In this document: one piece after another, positions 18,797-27,440 of the stretch | Layout: each line of letters opens with the position of its first letter | Numbering within the stretch: the stretch's first letter is position 1 | DNA from: Streptomyces diastatochromogenes | GTDB taxonomy: Bacteria; Actinomycetota; Actinomycetes; Streptomycetales; Streptomycetaceae | DNA: 64,000 bases | NCBI RefSeq assembly: GCF_002242805.1 | Contig: NZ_MCGQ01000006.1 | Location: forward strand, 157,747 to 221,746 | Direction of reading: 5' to 3' | Translations under genes and position numbers: made by a program | The notes under the pieces: model-generated | What the model was told of the DNA's origin: nothing | What the model saw: only the letters and a program-made list of their open reading frames with translations | Databases searched by the model: none

Positions 18797-21639
18797 GAGG
18801 TCCTCCGCAGCGAGACCAGGTCGGACAGCTCGCGGTCCGTCAGTTCGGTCAGGGCCGACTCGCCGGAGCCGAGGATGGCGTCGGCCAGGGCGCGCTTGGC
18901 CTCCAGCATCTCGGCGATGCGGTCCTCGACCGTGCCCTCGGTGACCAGGCGGTGGACCTGGACCGGCTGGGTCTGGCCGATGCGGTAGGCGCGGTCGGTG
19001 GCCTGTTCCTCGACGGCCGGGTTCCACCAGCGGTCGAAGTGGACGACGTGGCCGGCGCGGGTGAGGTTCAGGCCCGTGCCGGCGGCCTTGAGGGAGAGGA
19101 CGAGGACGGGGGTCTCGCCGTCCTGGAAGCGGTCGACCATGCGCTCGCGCTCGGCCACCGGGGTGCCGCCGTGCAGGAGGTCCACGGGGACCGCGCGGGC
19201 GGACAGGTGGGCGGTGATGAGGCGGGCCATGCCGACGTACTGCGTGAAGACCAGCACGGAGCCGTCCTCGGCGAGCACGGTGTCCAGCAGCTCGTCCAGG
19301 AGGGCGAGTTTGCCGGAGCGGGCCGGCAGCCGGTCGGCGTGGGTGTCCTCCTTCAGGTACAGCGCGGGGTGGTCGCAGATCTGCTTCAGGGCGCCGAGCA
19401 GTTTGAGGACCAGGCCCCGGCGGGCGATTCCCTCCGTGGTCTCGATGGCCAGCATCGACTCGCGCACCACAGCCTCGTACAGCGCGGCCTGTTCCCGGGT
19501 GAGCGGCACCGGGTGGTCCGTCTCGGTCTTCGGCGGCAGCTCGGGGACGATGCCGGGGTCGGACTTCTTGCGGCGCAGGAGGAACGGCCGGACCAGGCGG
19601 GCCAGTCGCTCCACCGCCTCCTGGTCCTCGCCGTTCTCCACCGCGCGCGCGTGCCGGGCGCGGAAGGACTTCAGGGGGCCGAGGAGACCGGGGGTCGTCC
19701 AGTCGAGCAGGGCCCACAGTTCGGAGAGGTTGTTCTCCACCGGGGTGCCGGTGAGGGCCACGCGCGCGGGGGCCGGGATGGTGCGCAGCGCCTTGGCGGT
19801 CGCGGAGTACGGGTTCTTCACGTGCTGGGCCTCGTCGGCGACGACCATGCCCCAGGGCCGCTCGGCGAGTTGGGCCGCCGCGGAGCGCATCGTGCCGTAC
19901 GTCGTGAGGACGAAACCGCCGTCGAGGCCGTCCAGGCTGCGGTCGGGGCCGTGGAAGCGGCGCACCGGGACGCCGGGGGCGAACCGGGTGATCTCCCGCT
20001 GCCAGTTGCCCAGCAGGGACGCGGGACAGACCACGAGGGTCGGCTCGGTGCGGGCCCGCTTCAGGTGCAGGGCGATGAGCGTGATCGTCTTGCCGAGGCC
20101 CATGTCGTCGGCCAGGCAGCCGCCGAGCCCGAGGGAGGTCATGAGGTCGAGCCAGGCCAGGCCCCGGAGCTGGTAGTCGCGGAGGGTGGCGGCGAGCGCG
20201 GCGGGCGGTTCGGCCGGGCCGAGGCCCGCCGTGAGGCGGTCGCGCAGCGCGGCCAGTGCGCCGGCGGGGACGGCCTCGACGGTCTCGCCGTCGACCTCGG
20301 CGGTGCCGGTGAGCGCGACGGACAGCGCGTCCACCGGATCCAGCAGGCCCAGTTCCCGCTTGCGGGCCTTGCGGACCAGGGCCGGTTCGACCAGCACCCA
20401 GCGGTCCCGGAGCCGTACGACCGGCCGGTGGGCCTCGGCGAGCGTGTCCATCTCGGCCTCGCTGAGCGGATCCCCGCCGAGCGCCAGCTGCCAGCGGAAC
20501 TGGAGCAGGTCCTCGCTCTCGAAGAACCCGGTGCCGTCGGTCGCCGAGCCGGGCGCGGGCCGGACCACCGCGGCGGCGGTGAGGTCGCGGGCCAGGTCCC
20601 GGGGCCAGTGCACGGCGACTCCGGCGGCGGCGAGCCGGGAGGCCGCCACGCCGAGCAGCTCGCTCAGCTCCTCCTCGGACAGCGCGAGGACGTCGGGGGC
20701 GTCCTGCTCGGCGAGCCGGTCCAGGGGCGGCCACACGCGGGCCGCGCGCCGGACGGCGAGGGCGGCGTCCACGCGCGCGCGTGGCCCGAAGGCCGCGTCG
20801 GCCTCCCCCGCCCACAGGGCCGCCGCGTCGGCCATCAGGGTCGGGTCGGCGAGGCTGTGCACCTGGACGATGGCCGCGCCCGCGGCGCGGGCGCCCTCGA
20901 CGGCACCGGCGTCGAAGACGTCGTACGCGGACAGGTCCAGGCGCAGCGAGATCCGTACCCCCGCGTCCATGCCGGCGGCGACCTCCGCCGCCCAGTCGTG
21001 GGCGGCGGGCAGTGCCTGGGGCTCGCGGGCGGCGAAGGGGCCGCCGGCGGTGTGGGGGGCGGCCGGGGTACGGGGCAGGGTGTCGGCGACCGCGTCCAGG
21101 AAGGAGCGGACCAGGGCCTCGGGCTCGGGCAGCCGGAGCGGCCCGGGGTCCGCCAGCGGCACGGCGTGGCCCTCCGGCGGCAGGGCCGCGGCCACCGCGC
21201 GCAGGTGGGCGATGTCGTCGGGTTCCAGCGGGCCGGCCCGCCAGGCGTCGTGGCCGCTCGGGGTCAGGCCGGGCAGCAGGCGGCCGCGGGCGACCAGCCG
21301 CAGCGCGTGCAGGGCGGCGGCGCCCCAGCAGGCCGTGGCCGGGTGGGCGGACGGGTCGCGGCGGGCCCGCACCAGCAGCGGCAGGGCCTCGGCGAGCGGC
21401 AGGGTCAGCGCGGGCACCTGCCGGCGGCGCACGCTCGCTCCATGGGGTCGTACGACGGTCAGCTCGTCGGTGTCGCCGTCGGCGGGCAGCGGGCCGCCGT
21501 CGGGGTCCCAGAAGGCGACGCGGCCCTCGCGCGGGAGTTGCGCGGGCAGGTAGACGGACGCGAGGCGCACCGGAACGAGGTCCCCGGCTTCCCGGGAACC
21601 TCCCGCGCGCTCGGCCACCGCGACCGTGCCTGTGCTCAT
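18793..21639 (-). CDS. SNF2/SWI2-family DNA-dependent ATPase (helicase-like)
   Basis: A 948-residue SF2 ATPase. The N-terminal ~450 residues are the bacterial SNF2-associated domain. The motor begins at RDYQLRGLAWLDLM, with Walker A DDMGLGKT near residue 510, motif II DEAQHVKNP, motif III LTGTPVENN, and the C-terminal RecA lobe with VFTQYVGM, LSLKAAGTGLNLT and the final RIGQTQPVQVHRL. It would translocate on or remodel protein-DNA complexes. ATG 21639 is preferred over GTG 21651 because AGGA and GGGAGG lie upstream at usable distance. The promoter is a TTGTCA-N11-TAGAGT element (21706-21684), implying DNA-damage induction together with the coupled SWIM gene. Confidence 0.93.
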   Translation of the reverse strand: MSTGTVAVAERAGGSREAGDLVPVRLASVYLPAQLPREGRVAFWDPDGGPLPADGDTDELTVVRPHGASVRRRQVPALTLPLAEALPLLVRARRDPSAHPATACWGAAALHALRLVARGRLLPGLTPSGHDAWRAGPLEPDDIAHLRAVAAALPPEGHAVPLADPGPLRLPEPEALVRSFLDAVADTLPRTPAAPHTAGGPFAAREPQALPAAHDWAAEVAAGMDAGVRISLRLDLSAYDVFDAGAVEGARAAGAAIVQVHSLADPTLMADAAALWAGEADAAFGPRARVDAALAVRRAARVWPPLDRLAEQDAPDVLALSEEELSELLGVAASRLAAAGVAVHWPRDLARDLTAAAVVRPAPGSATDGTGFFESEDLLQFRWQLALGGDPLSEAEMDTLAEAHRPVVRLRDRWVLVEPALVRKARKRELGLLDPVDALSVALTGTAEVDGETVEAVPAGALAALRDRLTAGLGPAEPPAALAATLRDYQLRGLAWLDLMTSLGLGGCLADDMGLGKTITLIALHLKRARTEPTLVVCPASLLGNWQREITRFAPGVPVRRFHGPDRSLDGLDGGFVLTTYGTMRSAAAQLAERPWGMVVADEAQHVKNPYSATAKALRTIPAPARVALTGTPVENNLSELWALLDWTTPGLLGPLKSFRARHARAVENGEDQEAVERLARLVRPFLLRRKKSDPGIVPELPPKTETDHPVPLTREQAALYEAVVRESMLAIETTEGIARRGLVLKLLGALKQICDHPALYLKEDTHADRLPARSGKLALLDELLDTVLAEDGSVLVFTQYVGMARLITAHLSARAVPVDLLHGGTPVAERERMVDRFQDGETPVLVLSLKAAGTGLNLTRAGHVVHFDRWWNPAVEEQATDRAYRIGQTQPVQVHRLVTEGTVEDRIAEMLEAKRALADAILGSGESALTELTDRELSDLVSLRRTS

Positions 21640-21683
21640 ACGTCCTGCCACCTCCCGTCCATGCGTCGGATCAGACGTCTTCG

Positions 21684-21706
21684 ACTCTACGGGCGGGGTC
21701 TGACAA
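21684..21706 (-). promoter_or_regulatory. PafBC/RecA-NDp-type promoter of the SNF2-SWIM operon
   Basis: Minus strand: TTGTCA (21706-21701), 11 bp, TAGAGT (21689-21684). The following bases of the first element (GACCC) are the same as in the xthA and right-edge copies. A leader of about 35-40 nt with a GGGAGG/AGGA site precedes the helicase ATG. Confidence 0.7.
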
Positions 21707-21735
21707 TCGGCTCCGACGGCCGGCGAAGGCCCCCG

Positions 21736-22317
21736 TTACGGGACCGTGCGGGAGACGACGTACACCATCGGATAGTTCGGGTCGGACATGTTGACGACCA
21801 CGTCCTGGGTGGGCGCCGGGTTCTTCTGCTTGCGGGTGAGACCCGACCAGGGGCCGGGGCCGGTGAAGTTCCAGCCGGAGATCTTCTGGTCGCGGGAGCC
21901 GATGGTGATGTCGTCCTTCTTCAGGGCGTCCCGGCGCAGGCCCATGGTCCCCAGGAAGCTGTCCAGGCCGGCGCTGTTGGTGCGGAACTGCACGTAGAGG
22001 CGGCTGGTCTTCCAGTTGTTGGTCTCGTAGTAGGCGATGTAGTCGGCGGGGTGCGGGACCGGCACCTGGTAGAGGCGGCGCTGTACCTTGGACGGCCAGC
22101 CGGGGGTGAGGCCGGTCGCCGAGTACTTCGCCTCCTTGTCCTTGCCGCTGTTGCGGCTCTGGTTGGCGGAGATCACCAGATAGCCCGCCGGGACACCGAT
22201 GAGCAGCCCGATGAGCAGCAGGGTGAGCGCCCTGCGTTTCGCCTTGTGCCGCGGGTCCTCGGCCGGCCTGCGCGGTTCGTCCGGGGGCGCGGCCTGATGA
22301 GGCAGCGATGCGATCAT
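21736..22317 (-). CDS. single-pass membrane protein of unknown function, coupled to the ROK kinase
   Basis: A 193-residue protein. A Pro-rich cytoplasmic tail (MIASLPHQAAPPDEPRRPAE) leads into one strong transmembrane helix (about 31-50, ALTLLLIGLLIGVPAGYLVI). An extracytoplasmic domain of about 140 residues follows without a recognisable fold name. ATG 22317 overlaps the kinase stop as ATGA, so it is the last gene of the sugar operon by coupling. It could be an accessory or sensing protein for the sugar system, but nothing in the sequence proves it. Tandem GAG-CGG/CGC-TAC codons end the preceding kinase gene. Confidence 0.78.
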   Translation of the reverse strand: MIASLPHQAAPPDEPRRPAEDPRHKAKRRALTLLLIGLLIGVPAGYLVISANQSRNSGKDKEAKYSATGLTPGWPSKVQRRLYQVPVPHPADYIAYYETNNWKTSRLYVQFRTNSAGLDSFLGTMGLRRDALKKDDITIGSRDQKISGWNFTGPGPWSGLTRKQKNPAPTQDVVVNMSDPNYPMVYVVSRTVP

Positions 22318-23459
22318 GCGCTGTCCTGGTCGCGGCGGGCCTGGGCGTACCGCTCGTAGCGCTCGTACCGCTCCACCCGGCGCCGCTTGGCCCGCCGGAA
22401 CCGCCGGGCGACCAGCCGGGCCAGGTCGGCGGCGCCGACCATGCCGGCCTCGGGGCCGAGCTGGGCGCGGGTGATGCGGGCCTCGGGGCGGTAGCCGCGG
22501 CCGGTGAGGTGGCGTTTGAAGGCGTCCCGGGCGGGGCCGATGAGCAGGTCGTCGGCGGCGCTGACGCCGCCGCCGATCACGAAGCAGGACGGGTCGAGGG
22601 CGGCGGCGAGGTTGGCGATGCCGACGCCGAGCCACTGGCCGATGTCCTGGAGCAGCTCCACGCACATGGCGTCGCCCTCGCGGGCCAGCTCGGTGATCAT
22701 CGGGCCGGTGATGTCGTCGATGTTGCCCTTGACGTGCTCGATGATCCCGTAGGCCACCGGGGAGTCCGCCGCGGCCAGCTCCTTGGCCTCGCGGACGAGC
22801 GCGTTGCCGGAGCTGTACTGCTCCCAGCAGCCGCGGTTGCCGCACGGGCAGCGGTGGCCGCCGGGCACGACCTGCATATGGCCGAACTCACCCGCGACGC
22901 CGTACTTGCCGCGCTTGACCTGGCCGTCCTCCAGGATGGCGCCGCCGATGCCGGTGCCGAGCGTGATCATGACCAGGTGGTCCTCGCCGCGGCCGGCCCC
23001 GAACCGCCACTCGGCCCAGGCGGCCGTGTTGGCGTCGTTGTCGACCAGGACCGGAACGGCGAGGCGGTCGGCGATGCGGTCCCGCAGCGGTTCGTTGCGC
23101 CAGGACAGGTGGGGCGCGAACAGGACGCGGTTGCGGTCGGCGTCGACCCAGCCGGCGGCGCCGATGCCGACCGCGTGCACGTCGTGGCGGTCGGACAGGT
23201 CCAGGACCAGTTCGACGATGGTGTCCTCGACGACCTTGGGGCTCTTGGACTTGTCCGGGGTCTCCGTGCGGAGCTTCTCCAGGATGTTGCCGTCCGCGTC
23301 CACCACACCTGCCATGACCTTGGTGCCGCCGATGTCGATGCCTACGGTGGGGACACGGGGTGCGGTCAGGTGTGAGCGGCGTTCCCTGGTGCCGACCGTT
23401 CGGAGCACGGGGGCCCGGCGGGAGCCGATGGGGGCGGTGAGGTCGCGGTAGGTGCTCAT
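22314..23459 (-). CDS. ROK-family sugar kinase (glucokinase-like)
   Basis: A 381-residue ROK protein without an N-terminal helix-turn-helix, hence a kinase rather than a repressor. The ATP loop is GIDIGGTK (40-47), the sugar-binding part includes DNDANTAAWAEW, the second phosphate loop is TLGTGIGGA, and the zinc motif is GGHRCPCGNRGCWEQY. The first ~38 residues are a variable extension, and the tail carries an ERYERYERY repeat. It would phosphorylate the sugar delivered by the upstream ABC transporter. 140 bp containing a Streptomyces repeat separate it from the ATPase gene. The next gene overlaps it by ATGA. Confidence 0.9.
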   Translation of the reverse strand: MSTYRDLTAPIGSRRAPVLRTVGTRERRSHLTAPRVPTVGIDIGGTKVMAGVVDADGNILEKLRTETPDKSKSPKVVEDTIVELVLDLSDRHDVHAVGIGAAGWVDADRNRVLFAPHLSWRNEPLRDRIADRLAVPVLVDNDANTAAWAEWRFGAGRGEDHLVMITLGTGIGGAILEDGQVKRGKYGVAGEFGHMQVVPGGHRCPCGNRGCWEQYSSGNALVREAKELAAADSPVAYGIIEHVKGNIDDITGPMITELAREGDAMCVELLQDIGQWLGVGIANLAAALDPSCFVIGGGVSAADDLLIGPARDAFKRHLTGRGYRPEARITRAQLGPEAGMVGAADLARLVARRFRRAKRRRVERYERYERYAQARRDQDSA

Positions 23460-23548
23460 CGTCTGTCGATTCTGCCGCACGCTCACGGTGAGTGCTGCGC
23501 GGGGCAGGGGGAGGGGGCGCGCGTCCATGGCCGAGTGCGGGCAGTCGG

Positions 23549-23600
23549 TGGCTGGTCGCGCCCCGAGGCGGAGCCGCACATGATGCGGCCCCGCGCCCCT
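23549..23600. repeat. Streptomyces intergenic repeat, long form (copy 2), inside the sugar operon
   Basis: TGGCTGGTCGCGCCCC opens the element and CCCCGCGCCCCT closes it, with GGAGCCGCACATGATGCGG between. It closely matches 50729-50783 and its ends match 5957-5989. It abuts the stop codon of the ABC ATPase gene and separates it from the ROK kinase, so a hairpin here could reduce read-through into the kinase or stabilise the upstream message. Confidence 0.65.
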
Positions 23601-24370
23601 CAACTGCGCTGCAGTTCGTGGACCAGAGCGTCCAGGTCGGCGCCGCCTGCCATCTGCTTGGTCAGCTCGTCCAGGGTGATTTCGTCCCGTGTGTAATTGC
23701 CCACCATCGTGCCGCGCCTCAGGAGTACGAAGCGATCGCCCACCAAGTACGCATGGTGCGGGTTGTGGGTGATCAAGACAACACCCAGGCCCGCGTCGCG
23801 TGCCGCGGCCACATATTTCAGGACCACACCTGACTGCTTCACGCCCAGTGCCGCCGTCGGCTCGTCCAGGACCAGGACCTTCGCGCCGAAATGGACCGCC
23901 CTCGCGATGGCGACACACTGGCGTTCGCCGCCGGAGAGGGTGCCGATGGGCTGGTCGACGTCGCGGAGGTCGATGCCCATGCGGAGGAGTTCGGCTCGGG
24001 TGGTCTCGCGCATGAAGTCGATGTCCAGGCGCTTGAAGGGGCCCTTGCCCCGGCGGGGCTCGGAACCCAGGAAGAAGTTGCGCCAGACCGGCATCAGCGG
24101 AACCACCGCCAGGTCCTGGTAGACCGTGGCGATACCGCGGTCCAGGGCCTCGCGCGGCGAGGAGAGGGTGGTCTCCTCGCCCTCGATGCTCAGGGTGCCG
24201 CCGTCGTGCTGGTGCAGGCCCGCGACGATCTTGATGAGGGTGGACTTGCCGGCTCCGTTGTCGCCGAGGACGCAGGTGATCTCGCCGGGGTGGACCTCCA
24301 GGGAGACACCTTCGAGGGCGCGGACGGTGCCGTAATGCTTGCTGACGTCGGTCAGCTCGACGAGAGTCAC
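23600..24370 (-). CDS. sugar ABC transporter, ATP-binding protein (single ABC domain)
   Basis: A 256-residue ATPase. Walker A is GDNGAGKST (36-44), the Q-loop is near VYQDL, the signature is LSGGERQ (145-151), Walker B is VLVLDEP with Asp169/Glu170, and the switch is ITHNPHH. It has one ABC domain of the FrcA type, unlike the ~500-residue duplicated RbsA/XylG ATPases that usually pair with this permease family. GTG 24370 overlaps the permease stop as GTGA, so translation is coupled. It energises import by the permease and binding protein encoded just upstream. Confidence 0.93.
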   Translation of the reverse strand: MTLVELTDVSKHYGTVRALEGVSLEVHPGEITCVLGDNGAGKSTLIKIVAGLHQHDGGTLSIEGEETTLSSPREALDRGIATVYQDLAVVPLMPVWRNFFLGSEPRRGKGPFKRLDIDFMRETTRAELLRMGIDLRDVDQPIGTLSGGERQCVAIARAVHFGAKVLVLDEPTAALGVKQSGVVLKYVAAARDAGLGVVLITHNPHHAYLVGDRFVLLRRGTMVGNYTRDEITLDELTKQMAGGADLDALVHELQRS

Positions 24371-25407
24371 TTGGTGGCCTCCGCACGCTTGCGGACCCAG
24401 TGGTTGAGGAGGGTCGCGAGGAGCAGCATCGCTCCGAGGAAGAACTTGAACCAGTCGGGGTTCCACTCGGCGAAGACGATGCCCTTGCTGGTCATGCCGA
24501 ACAGGAGCGCGCCGACCGCCGAGCCGACCGCGCTGCCGTAGCCGCCGGTGATCAGGCAGCCGCCGATGACGGCCGCGATGATGTAGATCAGCTCGTTGCC
24601 GACGCCCTCGCCGGACTGGACGGCGTCGAAGGAGAAGAGCAGGTGCTGGCCGGAGATCCAGGCGCCGAAGGCCACGCCCATGTAGAGGCCGATCTTGGTC
24701 CTGGCGACCGGGACGCCGACCGCGCGGGCCGCGTCCTGGTTGCCGCCGACCGCGAAGATCCAGTTGCCGGCGCGGGTGCGCAGCAGGACCCAGGAGGCGA
24801 GCGCGACCAGGCCCAGCCACCACAGGATGGTGACCTTGATGTCGACGCCGCCGAGGGTGAGGGTCGAGGCGAAGACGGCGTGGGCGCTCGGGAAGCCCTC
24901 CATGTCGGCGATGGTCTTGGTGGAGACCGTGCCGTCGATCAGCTTGGTGAAGCCCAGGTTCATGCCGGTGAGCATCAGGAAGGTGCCCAGCGTGACGATG
25001 AAGCTGGGCAGCTTGGTGCGGGTGAGCACGAAGCCGTTGAAGGCACCGATGGCGAGGGTGGCCAGCAGGGACACGCCCACGCCGACCCAGGTGTTCGCCG
25101 TCATCTGGTAGCTGAACATCGAGGAGATCAGCGCGGACGACGTCACCAGGACGCCTGCCGACAGGTCGAACTCGCCGCCGATCATCAGCAGGGCCACCGG
25201 TACGGCCATGATGCCGATCGTCGAGGAGGCGTACAGGACCGTGCTGAGGCTCGCGGCGCGCAGGAAGCCGTCGGCAGCGAAGCCGAAGACGGCGAAGACG
25301 GCGAGCGCGCCGACGATCGAGCCCAGTTCGGGGCGGGAGAGCAGCTTCCGCAGCGGCGAGGTCTGCAGAATCCTTTCGTCAACGGTCCGTTCCACGGTGG
25401 CGCTCAT
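24367..25407 (-). CDS. sugar ABC transporter permease (ribose/fructose-type, BPD_transp_2)
   Basis: A 346-residue integral membrane protein with about nine to ten hydrophobic segments. Family landmarks are [18 protein letters not shown], the [20 protein letters not shown] stretch, [12 protein letters not shown] (coupling region) and [20 protein letters not shown]. It is the membrane pore of the carbohydrate uptake CUT2 class, presumably acting as a homodimer. The start ATG 25407 overlaps the stop of the binding-protein gene as ATGA. The cytoplasmic N-terminus ([20 protein letters not shown]) precedes the first helix. Substrate is inferred only from the neighbours. Confidence 0.92.
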   Translation of the reverse strand: MSATVERTVDERILQTSPLRKLLSRPELGSIVGALAVFAVFGFAADGFLRAASLSTVLYASSTIGIMAVPVALLMIGGEFDLSAGVLVTSSALISSMFSYQMTANTWVGVGVSLLATLAIGAFNGFVLTRTKLPSFIVTLGTFLMLTGMNLGFTKLIDGTVSTKTIADMEGFPSAHAVFASTLTLGGVDIKVTILWWLGLVALASWVLLRTRAGNWIFAVGGNQDAARAVGVPVARTKIGLYMGVAFGAWISGQHLLFSFDAVQSGEGVGNELIYIIAAVIGGCLITGGYGSAVGSAVGALLFGMTSKGIVFAEWNPDWFKFFLGAMLLLATLLNHWVRKRAEATK

Positions 25408-26408
25408 CGGGTGCCCCGCTCGGTGTACTCCGCGAGGGCGGCCGCCTGGTCCTTGGTGACGATCTGCGGGCCGGTGAGGACCGGCTGACCGCCGCCGAGA
25501 ACGTCGCTGTTGTACTTGTACAGCCACAGCAGGTCGACGGCCTGGTAGCCCTGCAGGTACGGCTGCTGGTCCACGGCGAAGCCGAGGGTGCCGTCCTTCA
25601 GTTCGGCGGCGACCTTGGCGTTGAGGTCGAAGGTGTCGACCTCCGCCTTGCTGCCCGCGTCGGCCTTCGCCTTCACGGCGGTGTCGGCATAGGGGGCGCC
25701 GAGGGTGACGACGGCGTCGACGGACTTGTCCGCCTGGAGCTTGGCACCGATCGCGGACTGCACGTCGGGCATGTTGGTCCCGTTGACGTAGAGCTTCTCG
25801 ACCTTGCCGCGGAAGGTCTTCGCGACGCCGTCGCAGCGCTGCTCGTGGCCGACATTGCCCTGCTCGTGCAGGATGCACAGGGCGTTCTTGCGGCCGCGCT
25901 TGTTCAGCTCGTCCCCGACGGCCTCGCCGGCGACGGTCTCGTCCTGCCCGATGTGGGTGAGAGCGCCGAAGGACTTGGACTCCGCGGAGCCGGAGTTCAC
26001 CGTGATCACCGGGATGCCGGCCTTCTCGGCGCGGGCCACGGCGGCCTTGAGGGCGTCGGGCTTGGCGAGGGTGACGATGATGCCGTCGACCTTCTTGTCG
26101 ACCGCCGCGTCCACCAGCTGGGCCTGCTGCTGGGCCTCGTCGTCGTGCGAGTACAGGAAGTTGATGTTGTCCTTGACGGCGGCCTGCTTGGCGCCGCTCT
26201 GCACGATGTCCCAGAAGGTGTCGCCGTCTCCCGAGTGGGTGATCATCGCGAAGGTCCAGCGGGGAGTGTTCACCGCCGCCCTGCCCTGGGCGGCGGCGGC
26301 CTTGCGGGCGTCCTCGGCCCGTTTGCCGCCGGTGCTGCTGCACCCCGCCAGGGACACGGAGAGTGCCCCTGCCAGCGCTATGCCTACCCAGGTCCGAAAC
26401 CGTGCCAC
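25404..26408 (-). CDS. sugar ABC transporter substrate-binding lipoprotein
   Basis: A 334-residue periplasmic-binding-protein family member (ribose/inositol-like). The signal ends in the lipobox SLAGC with Cys23 as the lipidated residue. The mature domain has the repeated Rossmann pattern (FAMITHSGDGDTFWDIVQSG, VDGIIVTLAKPDAL, GIPVITVNSG, HIGQDETVAGEAVG, VDAVVTLGAPYAD). GTG 26408 has an AGAAGGG purine run about 11 bases upstream. It heads the ABC operon, and a 26-bp palindrome 123-148 bp upstream is a likely GntR operator. With the adjacent Gfo/Idh dehydrogenase, an inositol-like polyol or a hexose is plausible. Confidence 0.92.
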   Translation of the reverse strand: MARFRTWVGIALAGALSVSLAGCSSTGGKRAEDARKAAAAQGRAAVNTPRWTFAMITHSGDGDTFWDIVQSGAKQAAVKDNINFLYSHDDEAQQQAQLVDAAVDKKVDGIIVTLAKPDALKAAVARAEKAGIPVITVNSGSAESKSFGALTHIGQDETVAGEAVGDELNKRGRKNALCILHEQGNVGHEQRCDGVAKTFRGKVEKLYVNGTNMPDVQSAIGAKLQADKSVDAVVTLGAPYADTAVKAKADAGSKAEVDTFDLNAKVAAELKDGTLGFAVDQQPYLQGYQAVDLLWLYKYNSDVLGGGQPVLTGPQIVTKDQAAALAEYTERGTR

Positions 26409-26530
26409 GAGGCCGTGCCCTTCTTGCCGTGTCCGTTCGTACGCAAGGGGCCGGTGATGACCTCAGCGGCCCCAAACGCTCCAGTATCGAACACGGGGAA
26501 CACTGCTGACACGACCGGGGAGCGCCCACC

Positions 26531-26556
26531 CGTCGCATTGTCCGGACATTGCGACG
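26531..26556. promoter_or_regulatory. 26-bp palindromic GntR operator (site 1)
   Basis: The 26 bases form an inverted repeat with a single mismatched pair (26538/26549). The core is TGTCCGGACA (26539-26548), flanked by CGTCGCA and TGCGACG arms. The 14-bp centre ATTGTCCGGACATT recurs exactly at 27387-27400. It lies between the GntR gene and the ABC operon it precedes. Confidence 0.75.
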
Positions 26557-26572
26557 AATGACCGGTGTGCGC

Positions 26573-27337
26573 TCAGGGCCGTACGAGCAGCTGGAACTCG
26601 AAGGAGTAACGGGTGGGACGGTAGGTGTGGTCGCCGAACTCGACCGCGCGGCCGGTGTCGTCGAAGGTGGTGCGCTGCATGGTGAGCAGCGGGGCGCCCT
26701 CCGCCTCGGCGAGCCGCTCGGCCTCGGCGGCCGTGGCACCGCGGGCTCCGATGGACTGGCGGGCGCTGTGCAGGGTGATCCCGGCGGAGCGCATCAGCCG
26801 GTACAGGCCGGTGGCCTCCAGCTGGTTGGTGTCCAGGTCGAGCAGGCCGGGCGGCAGGAAGTTGATCAGGTAGGCCATCGGCTCCCCGTGCGCGAGGCGC
26901 AGGCGCTCGATGCGGTGGACGTCGCTGCCCTCGGCGACGGCGAGCGCGGCGGCGACCTCGGCGGAGGCGGGGACGACGGTGTTGACCAGAACCTTGGTCG
27001 CGGGCCGCTGCCCGGCCGCCTCCAGGTCGTCGTAGAGGCTGCTCAGCTCCAGGGGGCGCTTGACCTGGCTGTGCACGACCTGGGTGCCCACGCCCCGGCG
27101 GCGGACCAGCAGGCCCTTGTCGACGAGGGACTGGATGGCCTGGCGGACGGTGGGCCGGGACAGGCCGAGCCGGGCCGCCAGCTCGATCTCGTTGCCCAGG
27201 AGGCTGCCGGGCGTGAGGCTGCCGTGCTCGATGGCGGCCTCCAGCTGCTGGGAGAGCTGGAAGTACAACGGCACCGGGGAACTACGGTCCACACGGAGGT
27301 CGAGTGACACGGTCGGGTCCACATCTGGTTTCGGCAC
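26573..27337 (-). CDS. GntR-family regulator, HutC/UTRA subfamily
   Basis: A 254-residue repressor. The winged helix (about 22-90) contains PLYFQLSQQLEAAIEHG, GNEIELAARLGLSRPTVRQA and LLVRRRGVGTQV. A UTRA ligand-binding domain follows (about 100-250; RIERLRLAHGEPMAYLINFL, then TLHSARQSIGARGA). The GTG start at 27337 is seven bases after a TACGCT hexamer (27350-27345) and lacks a Shine-Dalgarno sequence, so the mRNA is probably leaderless. Identical operator cores lie on both sides of the gene. It therefore probably represses itself, the divergent dehydrogenase and the downstream ABC-kinase operon until a sugar (phosphate) binds the UTRA domain. Confidence 0.93.
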   Translation of the reverse strand: MPKPDVDPTVSLDLRVDRSSPVPLYFQLSQQLEAAIEHGSLTPGSLLGNEIELAARLGLSRPTVRQAIQSLVDKGLLVRRRGVGTQVVHSQVKRPLELSSLYDDLEAAGQRPATKVLVNTVVPASAEVAAALAVAEGSDVHRIERLRLAHGEPMAYLINFLPPGLLDLDTNQLEATGLYRLMRSAGITLHSARQSIGARGATAAEAERLAEAEGAPLLTMQRTTFDDTGRAVEFGDHTYRPTRYSFEFQLLVRP

Positions 27338-27386
27338 GGGCCCGAGCGTAGCCCTGTGCTCGGTTGACGGGAAGTTGTGTAGTCAG

Positions 27387-27433
27387 ATTGTCCGGACATT
27401 TGCATTGACAGCGTACGGGGTCCGCCCTCACTT
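27387..27433 (+). promoter_or_regulatory. GntR operator (site 2) joined to the dehydrogenase promoter
   Basis: ATTGTCCGGACATT (27387-27400) is identical to the core of site 1. Four bases later TTGACA (27405-27410) is a perfect -35, with TCACTT 17 bp further (27428-27433) as -10. ATG 27441 follows seven bases after it, so this transcript too is probably leaderless. A repressor bound at the palindrome would overlap RNA polymerase at the -35. Confidence 0.7.
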
Positions 27434-27440
27434 TGTTTCC

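Noticed and set aside
16457..20815. Single 1452-residue frame fusing helicase-region sequence to the SWIM protein
   Set aside because: Upstream of 18796 the frame is a low-complexity shadow of the helicase gene, which itself is complete in another frame; GTGA coupling marks the true start.
17746..22359. 1537-residue plus-strand open frame antisense to the SWIM and SNF2 genes
   Set aside because: Very high GC DNA leaves long antisense frames; composition is Arg/Gly/Pro-rich without any domain, while the minus strand encodes a complete SNF2 motor.
22314..24386. ROK kinase extended to 690 residues through the ABC ATPase region
   Set aside because: The extension is out-of-frame shadow of the ATPase gene; the kinase has a proper start at 23459.
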